From: Parabacteroides chinchillae
GTDB taxonomy: Bacteria > Bacteroidota > Bacteroidia > Bacteroidales > Tannerellaceae
Length of the DNA stretch: 64,000 nucleotides
Direction: 5' to 3'
Assembly (NCBI RefSeq): GCF_900108035.1
Contig: NZ_FNVS01000016.1
Coordinates: forward strand, 32,704-96,703
Shown: one piece after another, positions 51,048 to 59,609 of the stretch
Position numbering within the stretch: the first letter of the stretch is position 1
Layout: each line of letters begins with the position of its first letter
Made by a program: the position numbers and the translations under genes
Notes under the pieces: generated by a model
What the model was told of the DNA's origin: nothing
What the model saw: only the letters and a program-made list of their open reading frames with translations
Databases searched by the model: none

Positions 51048-53387
51048 TTAATGAATAAGAAACACCCTTTTATAGGATTTGGTTGTCCCGTCAGGATGGA
51101 ATAGTTCGATATACAATATATAGATTCCCGGCAAAGGCCGGCAACCATTTTGTCCTATACCGTTCCATAGCAATCTTCCCTCAACTCCAAGCAGTTCATG
51201 GTTGGCTATTTCCGCCAACCGCCGGCCAGTTGTATCAAACACCCACATCCTGCAATTATATCCGGGTTTATCCATATAATAAAGGATTGTGTACTCTCCG
51301 GTAAGTTCGGAATATACAGGAGCTTCAACAGAAACAGGATGCCCGGTTCCTGTTGTTTTGTATTGAGAATTACGATAACCCGGTGTACCTGAGCCGGTAG
51401 TTTCGGCCGCCGATGTCCAATTGGCAGCATCCTGCGTTGCAGCATCCGGATCAATCCGCTCTAACGAAACACCTTTCCCATTCTTTACAGAAGGCGCATG
51501 CCATTTGGAAGAATAAGCAACTTCATCTATCACTTCTTCATCTTTCGTCCGAAACAGCACCAAAGCAGATGAAGTATTTGCCAATACCGGCAATTTCTGC
51601 TGATGCAACGATTCCGGTGAAGAAACAAGATAAAAAGAAGAAATACCTTCTACATCTTTTGTCAACAAAAGATACCCTTTCGGCTCTATGTCGAAAGGAA
51701 CCGACGACAACGGATAATGTGTACTTAACGCACCGTCTGACTTCCGGGTGGCAATAGACAGTCCCTTTACCGACAATTTCCGGTCTGAGCGGTTATATAA
51801 TTCGATATACTCGCTACCGCCGGTATAAGGGTCCGGCAACAATTCATTAAAAACCATCTCGAAAGGATTCACAGAAGTGTCTTCCAAATCAGTCGGAGGT
51901 TGGGGGTTATCCGGACGTGAATTTACCGCACCGGGAGTTCCACCCTTAGAATCGGTAGACAGATACAAACCTTGTCCTGAACGCTCCCAGGCAATACCGG
52001 GTTTAGCTTTCGGATATGTAATTTGATCAATCAATTCGCCAGTCGGGGATTTCAGTTGGAGCGTTTTGCCATTATTTGCCAGTTGTGCCGGAAACTTAAC
52101 CAGAGGCATTTCGTTACCCGCAGGATCAAGTTTCACCTCCCTTCCTTCCTTATATAGTACCACATAACCTCCGGCAGGAAGCAATAGACTCGAAAGTTTA
52201 ACAGATATATCATTATAAACAAACATCCACCCTTCCAGTTGGCAGGCAGTAGCAGAAGCATTATATAATTCCACATACTCTGTCCGGGGCAAAACATCCA
52301 ATCCGCTGGGATCGGCCATGATCTCATTGATGCAAATAAAACATCCCGATGGTTTTTCAAAACCATCAGGATCATTTTCAAAATCATCGGGATCATTTCC
52401 CAATGTCGAAACGAAAGCTTTATTTCCTTTACATTCATCTGTTCTTCCTTTTGCTACTATCCCGGAATAAGTCAATGTATAACCGGCTGCTTTTTGTCGG
52501 CTGGTTACCCAAACAGGCTTCAGCATTGTCTCGTCATCCGAAATATAGACCTCATTGGCTTTATCTTCATCTAACAGGAACACACTTTTTCGTGCATCCA
52601 CTTTCTGATCGAATGAAAGGAGTAGCGAATATTGGTCTTCCTCCGCCAAAGATAAAAGCTTGGGAATAGAAGTTCCGGTAGAAGGTTTATCATCCGGTTG
52701 TCCGCCGGGTTCCTTTTCGGGGACAGTTGGAGTTGAAGTTATTTCAGATATGATTCTGATATTATCAAATGCATAGACCATATTCTTTAAAGAAGAGGCC
52801 TTGCAACGGCAAGTAATATTGAAATAGCCCCCGGGACGTATATTGGACAAGGGATTATCTGTAAATGGTTGTCCCTCCTGTTTGTAAACATTTCCATTTA
52901 CAGAAGTATAAAGTGTCCATATTCTCTCATTTTCCATCGTTAGTTTTATTTTCACGGAAGAGGCGCCTGTACCTAGCAGATCTTTCCGTCCGTTAATAAT
53001 TCGCTGTGGAGTTCCGTTTCCCTTTTGTCGATAAAGAGAGACATTATGGTCATTATGTCCCACTTGCAAATAATAAAGGACTGAAGCCGGACTATCGGTT
53101 GCATATACATAAATACGGGCATGATTAGAATTTGAAGACTTAAAAGAAAGACTTACATCTATCTGCCATTCCATATTTTTCGAGTATATTACAGGAACAT
53201 AGCAAGAAAAATCTCCGGTTAAACGACTTCCGTCAAATTGGAGCAATCCATTATCAATACGAAAAAAGCCTTTTGGGGCAACCCAGGGATTACCAGAATT
53301 TACATCTGGTCCGTCAAATGATTCGATGAGTTGTGCAAAAACACAAAAAGGCAGAAACAAGAAGATAATAATAATAATTTGTCTCAT
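51048..53387 (-). CDS. Lamin-tail-domain surface protein with T9SS sorting domain
   Basis: The 779-residue secreted protein has a signal peptide ending VFAQ, a beta-rich N-terminal region (about residues 20-220) and two lamin-tail (LTD) domains: INEIMADPSGLDVLPRTEYV and NELLPDPYTGGSEYIELYNR. The C-terminal 80 residues resemble a T9SS sorting domain (MWVFDTTGRRLAEI, LPGIYILYIELF). LTD proteins are surface or cell-wall binding in several bacteria. A stretch NDPDDFENDPDGFEKPSG between domains is encoded by a 21-22 base palindromic repeat array and looks like an inserted linker. It is a likely substrate of PorU/PorV. Confidence 0.87.
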   Translation of the reverse strand: MRQIIIIIFLFLPFCVFAQLIESFDGPDVNSGNPWVAPKGFFRIDNGLLQFDGSRLTGDFSCYVPVIYSKNMEWQIDVSLSFKSSNSNHARIYVYATDSPASVLYYLQVGHNDHNVSLYRQKGNGTPQRIINGRKDLLGTGASSVKIKLTMENERIWTLYTSVNGNVYKQEGQPFTDNPLSNIRPGGYFNITCRCKASSLKNMVYAFDNIRIISEITSTPTVPEKEPGGQPDDKPSTGTSIPKLLSLAEEDQYSLLLSFDQKVDARKSVFLLDEDKANEVYISDDETMLKPVWVTSRQKAAGYTLTYSGIVAKGRTDECKGNKAFVSTLGNDPDDFENDPDGFEKPSGCFICINEIMADPSGLDVLPRTEYVELYNASATACQLEGWMFVYNDISVKLSSLLLPAGGYVVLYKEGREVKLDPAGNEMPLVKFPAQLANNGKTLQLKSPTGELIDQITYPKAKPGIAWERSGQGLYLSTDSKGGTPGAVNSRPDNPQPPTDLEDTSVNPFEMVFNELLPDPYTGGSEYIELYNRSDRKLSVKGLSIATRKSDGALSTHYPLSSVPFDIEPKGYLLLTKDVEGISSFYLVSSPESLHQQKLPVLANTSSALVLFRTKDEEVIDEVAYSSKWHAPSVKNGKGVSLERIDPDAATQDAANWTSAAETTGSGTPGYRNSQYKTTGTGHPVSVEAPVYSELTGEYTILYYMDKPGYNCRMWVFDTTGRRLAEIANHELLGVEGRLLWNGIGQNGCRPLPGIYILYIELFHPDGTTKSYKRVFLIH
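52342..52394. repeat. Palindrome array inside the lamin-tail gene (CATCSSGATG core)
   Basis: Three cores at 52342 (CATCCCGATG), 52364 (CATCAGGATC) and 52385 (CATCGGGATC), 22 and 21 bases apart, match the array family at 5933 and 33721. On the minus strand they are translated as NDPDDFENDPDGFEKPSG without breaking the frame. Confidence 0.85.
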
Positions 53388-53414
53388 AGTTATATGGTTT
53401 TGTTATAATTTGCA

Positions 53415-53422
53415 TATCTTTG
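53415..53422 (+). promoter_or_regulatory. -7 box (TATCTTTG) for asd
   Basis: TATCTTTG fits TAnnTTTG, 94 bases before the asd ATG. A -33 TTTG at consensus spacing is not found. Confidence 0.4.
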
Positions 53423-53516
53423 TGCCTCAAAACGTTGTAGCATAAAGAGACTTATATTTCTATGCAACGTAAAATTATAACATTTTTTTCTACAAACAAA
53501 TTAATTAGTGCTCAAA

Positions 53517-54527
53517 ATGAAAGTAGCAATTGTTGGAGCAAGTGGAGCCGTAGGACAAGAATTCCTGCGAGTACTCGACGAAAGAAACTTCCCGATGGAT
53601 GAGCTTATCCTTTTTGGTTCATCCCGCAGTGCCGGACATGTTTATAACTTCCGTGGTAAACAGATTACTGTCAAGGAACTTAAACATAACGACGACTTTA
53701 AGGGAATTGATGTTGCTTTTGTTTCGGCCGGTGCAGGTACATCACGCGAATTCGAGCAGACAATCACCAAATTCGGTACTGTCATGATCGACAATTCAAG
53801 TGCTTTCCGTATGGATAACGATGTACCTTTGGTCGTTCCCGAAGTCAATGCGGAAGATGCACTGAATCGTCCGCGCGGTGTCATTGCCAACCCTAACTGT
53901 ACTACCATTCAAATGGTTGTTGCGTTGAAGGCAATCGAAAATCTGTCGCATATCAAACGCGTACATGTATCTACCTATCAGGCTGCCAGTGGTGCAGGTG
54001 CCACAGCTATGGCCGAATTGGTAAAACAATATGAGCAACTGTTGAAAGGCGAAGAACCGACAGTGGAGAAATTCGCTTATCAGCTGGCCTACAACGTCAT
54101 TCCTCATGTAGACGTATTTCTGGAAAACGGTTATACAAAAGAAGAAATGAAGATGTATAACGAAACCCGCAAGATCATGCATTCGGATATTGAAGTAAGT
54201 GCTACTTGCGTACGTGTACCTGTTATGCGCGCTCATAGCGAATCTACCTGGATTGAAACAGAACGTCCTATCAGCATCGAAGAAGCCCGCAAAGCATTTG
54301 CTGAAGCAGAAGGTGTCGTATTGCAAGACGAGCCGGCAAAAAAAGACTACCCGATGCCATTATTCATTGCGGGAGAAGACCCTGTTTATGTTGGCCGCAT
54401 ACGAAAAGACCTTACAAATCCGAACGGTTTAACATTCTGGACAGTAAGCGATCAAATCAAGAAAGGTGCAGCCTTGAACGCTGTTCAGATTGCAGAATAT
54501 CTGATTAAGGTAAAGAATATAGGGTAA
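53517..54527 (+). CDS. asd: Aspartate-semialdehyde dehydrogenase
   Basis: Asd reduces beta-aspartyl phosphate to aspartate semialdehyde with NADPH, feeding lysine/DAP, threonine and methionine synthesis. The 336-residue protein has the NADP loop [16 protein letters not shown] at the N-terminus, the active-site Cys in [13 protein letters not shown] near residue 127 and the later THIS-type stretch [12 protein letters not shown] containing the base His. ATG 53517 (MKVAIVG) is chosen over GTG 53508, which would add three residues not needed for the fold. A strong terminator follows at 54551. Confidence 0.96.
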   Translation: MKVAIVGASGAVGQEFLRVLDERNFPMDELILFGSSRSAGHVYNFRGKQITVKELKHNDDFKGIDVAFVSAGAGTSREFEQTITKFGTVMIDNSSAFRMDNDVPLVVPEVNAEDALNRPRGVIANPNCTTIQMVVALKAIENLSHIKRVHVSTYQAASGAGATAMAELVKQYEQLLKGEEPTVEKFAYQLAYNVIPHVDVFLENGYTKEEMKMYNETRKIMHSDIEVSATCVRVPVMRAHSESTWIETERPISIEEARKAFAEAEGVVLQDEPAKKDYPMPLFIAGEDPVYVGRIRKDLTNPNGLTFWTVSDQIKKGAALNAVQIAEYLIKVKNIG

Positions 54528-54550
54528 TTTACTTCCTGATATTACAAGAT

Positions 54551-54592
54551 AAAAGAGGCCTGCTAACAATAAAAAGTTAGTTGGCCTCTTTT
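54551..54592 (+). terminator. Intrinsic terminator after asd
   Basis: The stem AAAAGAGGCC(TG)CTAAC pairs with its complement at 54576-54592 with a small internal mismatch. It is followed by CTTATTT, 24 bases after the asd stop. Confidence 0.85.
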
Positions 54593-54626
54593 CTTATTTA
54601 CCTGTCTATCTTCTGATAAAAAAAAT

Positions 54627-54658
54627 ACCCCCGAAAATTAGAAATAACTTTCGGGGGT
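54627..54658 (-). terminator. Intrinsic terminator of the SusC/SusD operon
   Basis: A perfect 10-base stem ACCCCCGAAA/TTTCGGGGGT has a 12-base loop and, read leftward, is followed by a T run. It lies 24 bases after the susD stop on the minus strand. Confidence 0.85.
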
Positions 54659-54681
54659 CAACACATTACTATCCACTTATT

Positions 54682-56283
54682 TTAATTCCATCCCGGATTT
54701 TGCTTCAAAGCTGGATTCAAATCCATTTCTTTTTGAGGAATTGGCCACAAATAGTAGTGATCAGGGAATCCTCTCTGACGGATCTTCACACCTGTAAATT
54801 CAGTCATCCAAACACCATCCACTACATCTTTCGCTATTTTCCAACGGCGGATATCCGAATATCTCTGTCCTTCACCGCAAAGTTCAACCATTCTTTCATG
54901 ACGAATTTTCTCACGCATCTGAGCTTGACTCAACCCGGCAGGAAGTTCTTTTATACCTGCCCTTTTACGAACAGCATTTATTGCATCATAAACAGATTGG
55001 TCTGCACCAACAGCTTCGTTCTGAGCTTCAGCATACATCAACATAACATCGGCCAAACGGATAAGAGGGAAGTTCTGAGGCATATTATCCTGCAATGTAT
55101 ATGTAGAACCTGTTTCCACAAACTTTCTCCATGAATAGCTACCATTTGCCCAAACCGGAACAAAAGCACCCGGATCTGTTTTATCAACCGGAAATTTATA
55201 AAGGAGCGTTCCACTTTTTCCTTCAAATTCAGACCAGGGAACAATAATTGCCTGATGCATACGAGGGTCTCTGTTCTCAAACAATTTTCTAACAGAGGCT
55301 TCATCATTCCAGTCTTCCGGATTGTTAGGATCAAAAGTAGTACCTTTTGCATTTTTATAATTTTTGAAATCAAAAGAGGTTCCGTCAACCATTTCAAAAG
55401 CATTTACCAGTGCCGGAGTAGGACGGGTACGCTGCGATCCGGATGTTGCACCTCCCGAATTTCCATAATTACGGTCTGTTGCTATACCTTGTTTTGCTTC
55501 GGCAACATACTGTACATCAAAAATAACTTCGCTGTTATTATTTCCTGCAACACGGAATAGTGAATGGAAATCATCCACCAACTTGCGGTCGCTCTTTTCC
55601 ATCAATTCTTTAAAATCGGCAGCAGCCTTGTCATATTGTTTAGCCCACAGATGTGCTTTACCTCTCATTGCCAATGCAGCCCATTTTGTAGCACGGCCTT
55701 TGTCTGATTGTCCATAACTTTCAGGCAATAAAGAAATAGCATCTGTCATATCCTGCACAATAAAATCATACACTTCCTGTTCTGTATTACGAGGCTTATC
55801 AGCTTCGTCTGCATTCATCGGATAATCATAAATAGGCACACCTCCAAAATAATCCCATAGTTTAAAATAGAAATATCCACGGAAAAACTTTGCTTCACCC
55901 ATTGTACGGTTCTTTACAGCTTCCGACATCTCGATACCCGGAATCTGCTTAATAGCAGTGTTCGCACGGTAAATGCCTTTATAGAATATACCCCATGAAG
56001 TTTCATAAAAGACAGCATTCGTAGGGAAATTTCCGGTTGTCAATCCGGTAGCCCATGACTGGTACGAAATATCAGTAAAGTCGTCCATCATACCATATAT
56101 TACGATGCTGTTTGTAAATTCACGATTCGCATTATATAATGAATTTACGCCCATTATCGCATCTTCTTCCGATTTCCAAAATCCTCCTTCCGAAAGTCCT
56201 ACCAATGAATTTCTGTCAAGAAAATCACTGCAAGAAGACAGAAGGAATATAGATGCTATAATTGATATTATTATTTTTTTCAT
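54682..56283 (-). CDS. susD: SusD-family glycan-binding lipoprotein
   Basis: SusD-type lipoproteins sit on the outer-membrane surface as a lid over SusC, capture glycan and deliver it to the transporter. The 533-residue protein begins with a signal and lipobox (FLLSSCSDFLDRN, Cys near residue 18), then the SusD domain of TPR-like helices (AIMGVNSLYNANREFTNSIV, GEAKFFRGYFYFKLWDYFGG) and a C-terminal RagB/SusD end (LADVMLMYAEAQNEAVGADQ, RHERMVELCGEGQRYSDIRR). It lies 11 bases downstream of susC on the minus strand, the canonical pair order, and ends at a clear terminator. Confidence 0.95.
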   Translation of the reverse strand: MKKIIISIIASIFLLSSCSDFLDRNSLVGLSEGGFWKSEEDAIMGVNSLYNANREFTNSIVIYGMMDDFTDISYQSWATGLTTGNFPTNAVFYETSWGIFYKGIYRANTAIKQIPGIEMSEAVKNRTMGEAKFFRGYFYFKLWDYFGGVPIYDYPMNADEADKPRNTEQEVYDFIVQDMTDAISLLPESYGQSDKGRATKWAALAMRGKAHLWAKQYDKAAADFKELMEKSDRKLVDDFHSLFRVAGNNNSEVIFDVQYVAEAKQGIATDRNYGNSGGATSGSQRTRPTPALVNAFEMVDGTSFDFKNYKNAKGTTFDPNNPEDWNDEASVRKLFENRDPRMHQAIIVPWSEFEGKSGTLLYKFPVDKTDPGAFVPVWANGSYSWRKFVETGSTYTLQDNMPQNFPLIRLADVMLMYAEAQNEAVGADQSVYDAINAVRKRAGIKELPAGLSQAQMREKIRHERMVELCGEGQRYSDIRRWKIAKDVVDGVWMTEFTGVKIRQRGFPDHYYLWPIPQKEMDLNPALKQNPGWN

Positions 56284-56294
56284 ATCTTATTCAT

Positions 56295-59200
56295 TTAAAA
56301 TGTTACGTTTAAACCAACTACCCATTGTTTCATTAACGGATAAGATATATCTGTGTTTTCAGGGTTATATCCGTCGAAGCTTGTAAAGGTAAAGAAATTC
56401 TCAAGGTTCGTATATACTCTCAATCTATCAACCAAGAAGGTAGATGTCAATCGTTTAGGCAAAGTATATCCAAGTTGTATGGACTTAATTCTGAAATAAG
56501 AAGTATTATACAACCAATAATCGCTATATGCCGTATTAAGTGCCGAACCTGAGGTCTGCAAACGAGGATATTCCGTTGATCTGTTTTCAGGAGTCCAATG
56601 ATTTAAAACATTCTCTCTGATCAAGAATCCTTCGTTAATATTGAACGTATTGAATCCGTCATTACCCCAATAACCTTTTACGTTGCCGACTCCTTGTCCC
56701 ACGATATTAAAATCAAAATCTTTGTATGCAGCACTAATGCTAATACCATAAGTTAATTTAGGCAGGGAAGAAAAGTCTTTTGCTACGCGATCCTCCAAAT
56801 TGAATGCTTTATCGTCATTTGTATTCTTATATAAGAAATCACCAGGTTTAGGTGTACCGCCTATATCACTTCCGAAAGTATATCCGTCAGCCAACAACTT
56901 GTCTATTTCGGCTTGATCCTGAATGATATGATCTACTTCAAGAACGTAGTAACTGTTATAAGGCTTACCTTCCATAGTAATCATAGCTTTATCTATGGAT
57001 CTGTCGCCATTAAACTTGGTTACTTCATTCTTCACTGTAGCTAAGTTACCACTAACGCTATATGAGAAATCTTTTCCAACATTGCCATGGTAAGTCAATT
57101 GCAATTCCACACCTTTATTGGTCATTTCTGCAATATTCTGCCAAGGTGGAGTAAAGTTTCCCATTGTCAATGAAATAGGAATACGTGTTAAGATATCACT
57201 GGTTTTCTTATTATAATACTCAGCACTTACGGATAGTCTGTTATTAAACAAGACAAAGTCTACACCAATATTAGTAATTGCTGTTGTTTCCCATTTAATT
57301 TTATTGTTTGCCAACTCTACAGGAGCCACACCTTGCTGAAGTTGTCCGCCAAAAGAATAAGGTGAAGAGCCATATACAACCTGATATGCATAATCTCCAA
57401 TTCTGTTGTTACCTAATTTACCCCATGAACCTCTGATCTTGATATCATCAAAAACAGTCTTCAAAGGTTGGGCAAAAGATTCTTCTGTTAATCTCCAACC
57501 AGCAGAGAAAGAAGGGAAGAATCCCCATCTGTTAGCAGGAGCAAATCTGGAAGAACCATCATAACGGGCACTGATATCTAAAAGGTATTTTCCTTTATAA
57601 TCGTAGTTGACACGTCCGAAATAAGAACGGAGAGCATCATCGGTTCCAGATCCGGTTATAGATTCGTTCTCAACACCGGCATCCATAATATATATGGCAT
57701 CATTTCCAAGTATATCGCTTTTCTTTGCATCAAACTTATCCATACGACTATATTGTTGGTCGAAACCAAGTAAAACCGCGAAGTTATGCTCCTTATTTAA
57801 TGAATAGTTGAAACGCAAAAGGGTATTCAGAATAGTTGAATAGTCTCTTCGTGTACCATTAAACAGTTTATCAATATTGGATTTTGGCTGGTATTCATAT
57901 CCAGACTGGAAATCCCATAGAGAATAAGGATTGGTATATTCCCAGTTATATCTGTTATCATAATTAAAGCCGAAGCTACTTTCCCATTCAAAGAACTTCA
58001 GGAACTTCACTTTTCCATAGAATTTCAATCCTAATTTTTGTCTTTGATAGTTACCCCGTATATTATCTACATAAGCACGCGGGTTACTAACTTCTGCCAG
58101 GTCTTTGAACATAGTTCCACCATAACGGCCATCCTCATATTGAGGAATAACTCCCGGAGTTGTATTTCTGATGTAGTTGAAAAAGTCTTTTGTATTAATA
58201 GGTTTACTATCCGACCATGAGCCAAACACGTTGGCACCCAAATCAAGCCAACTTGTTGCTTTTGAATCTACATTTAAACGGAATGAATACTTTTTAGAGC
58301 CGGAATTATCAATAATTCCCTGATTGTCCAAATAGCCAAGAGACAATGAGTAATTCATTTTCTCGCTACCACCTCTTACATTCAGATTATGCTCCGTCAA
58401 AACTGAGGTCTTAAGCATTTCATCATACCAATTGGTATTCGGATACAGAGGATTACCTGCGGCAGATTCTTGCCTCCATTGATCAATCAGACTATTTGAA
58501 TACTTTTCAAAACCTTCTGCTTCGTTTACCAAACTCATGTGAGTAGCCATATCGCTTACAAAGTCGACCGTTTTCGCTGCACTTTGCCATCCAACATAAC
58601 CATTATAAGAAACATTTACTTTACCTTCTTTTCCTCTCTTTGTAGTAACCAGAATTACACCGTTAGCAGCACGGGAACCATAGATTGAAGAAGAAGAAGC
58701 GTCTTTAAGCACAGATACGCTTTCTACATCATTCGGATTTACATCATTTAATGCTCCCGGTACACCATCAATAATAACCAAAGGTTCCGAATTATTCATT
58801 GTACCTTTACCTCTTACCAGAATAGAGACTTCTTCAGATCCGGGAGCTGCCGATGTCTGAGAGATATTTAAACCTGCACTCAGGCCGGTCAATGCCGAAG
58901 ACAGATTCATTGTAGGGCGACTCTCCATCGATTCATCAAATCTAACAGCAGATACGGCACCTGTCAAATTCTGTTTCTTCATCGTTCCATAGCCTACAAC
59001 CACAACGTCATCAATCATTTGAGAATTTTCGGCCAGTACAACATTATAGGTATTTTTGGAATCAACAGTAATTTCTTTTGGCAGATAACCGAGATAAGTA
59101 ATAACAAGCACTGAACCCGGACTTACTGAAAGAGAGAAATTACCGTCCATATCAGTCATTGTTCCATTAGTGGTACCTTTCACAGCCACACTAGCACCCA

Positions 59201-59387
59201 TCAGTGGTTCGCCCGCTTCATCCTTGACACTACCCCTCAACTGTTTTTGTTGCGCAGGAGACGGCATTCCAATTTTGCTGCTGTCATCTACCTTATCTGG
59301 TACATGCGCGTAAGCAGCAACATTGGGTAAACCCAACATCGCGGAACCAAGAAATACTCCTAAAATAGATCTTTTGTAGTTTTTCAT
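56295..59387 (-). CDS. susC: SusC-family TonB-dependent outer membrane transporter
   Basis: SusC imports glycan oligomers through the outer membrane with energy from TonB. The 1030-residue protein has a signal peptide of about 26 residues ending AAYAH. An N-terminal carboxypeptidase-regulatory-like domain follows (LRGSVKDEAGEPLMGASVAV, then GTMTDMDGNFSL), then the plug with the SusC/RagA motif DDVVVVGYGTMKKQNLTGAV. A 22-strand beta barrel ends in TSFDGYNPENTDISYPLMKQ then VVGLNVTF, an aromatic C-terminal residue as expected. It is transcribed together with susD (11-base gap) on the minus strand. Confidence 0.97.
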   Translation of the reverse strand: MKNYKRSILGVFLGSAMLGLPNVAAYAHVPDKVDDSSKIGMPSPAQQKQLRGSVKDEAGEPLMGASVAVKGTTNGTMTDMDGNFSLSVSPGSVLVITYLGYLPKEITVDSKNTYNVVLAENSQMIDDVVVVGYGTMKKQNLTGAVSAVRFDESMESRPTMNLSSALTGLSAGLNISQTSAAPGSEEVSILVRGKGTMNNSEPLVIIDGVPGALNDVNPNDVESVSVLKDASSSSIYGSRAANGVILVTTKRGKEGKVNVSYNGYVGWQSAAKTVDFVSDMATHMSLVNEAEGFEKYSNSLIDQWRQESAAGNPLYPNTNWYDEMLKTSVLTEHNLNVRGGSEKMNYSLSLGYLDNQGIIDNSGSKKYSFRLNVDSKATSWLDLGANVFGSWSDSKPINTKDFFNYIRNTTPGVIPQYEDGRYGGTMFKDLAEVSNPRAYVDNIRGNYQRQKLGLKFYGKVKFLKFFEWESSFGFNYDNRYNWEYTNPYSLWDFQSGYEYQPKSNIDKLFNGTRRDYSTILNTLLRFNYSLNKEHNFAVLLGFDQQYSRMDKFDAKKSDILGNDAIYIMDAGVENESITGSGTDDALRSYFGRVNYDYKGKYLLDISARYDGSSRFAPANRWGFFPSFSAGWRLTEESFAQPLKTVFDDIKIRGSWGKLGNNRIGDYAYQVVYGSSPYSFGGQLQQGVAPVELANNKIKWETTAITNIGVDFVLFNNRLSVSAEYYNKKTSDILTRIPISLTMGNFTPPWQNIAEMTNKGVELQLTYHGNVGKDFSYSVSGNLATVKNEVTKFNGDRSIDKAMITMEGKPYNSYYVLEVDHIIQDQAEIDKLLADGYTFGSDIGGTPKPGDFLYKNTNDDKAFNLEDRVAKDFSSLPKLTYGISISAAYKDFDFNIVGQGVGNVKGYWGNDGFNTFNINEGFLIRENVLNHWTPENRSTEYPRLQTSGSALNTAYSDYWLYNTSYFRIKSIQLGYTLPKRLTSTFLVDRLRVYTNLENFFTFTSFDGYNPENTDISYPLMKQWVVGLNVTF

Positions 59388-59499
59388 ATTAATTTATAAT
59401 TAGACATTAGATTATAGGAAATAATCAATCTTTACTTATCCATTAGCGTAAAGCAAATTTGAAGAATAACAGTTATCTATCTTCCTTTCATTTGATTTG

Positions 59500-59507
59500 C
59501 AAAACTA
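59500..59507 (-). promoter_or_regulatory. Promoter -7 box upstream of susC
   Basis: CAAAACTA reads TAGTTTTG (TAnnTTTG) on the minus strand, with a TTG about 19 bases upstream. It gives a leader of about 105 bases before the susC ATG. The 222-base gap after the lyase gene thus holds a second promoter for susCD. Confidence 0.6.
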
Positions 59508-59609
59508 TTGATTCTTTCACCCTCTCAATAGTACATTCGAGCTAAAGATTCTTCAAATCACGTCATTCTGTATTATCTGGAATTTTTTTTATAATCAAAT
59601 AACTTCTAA

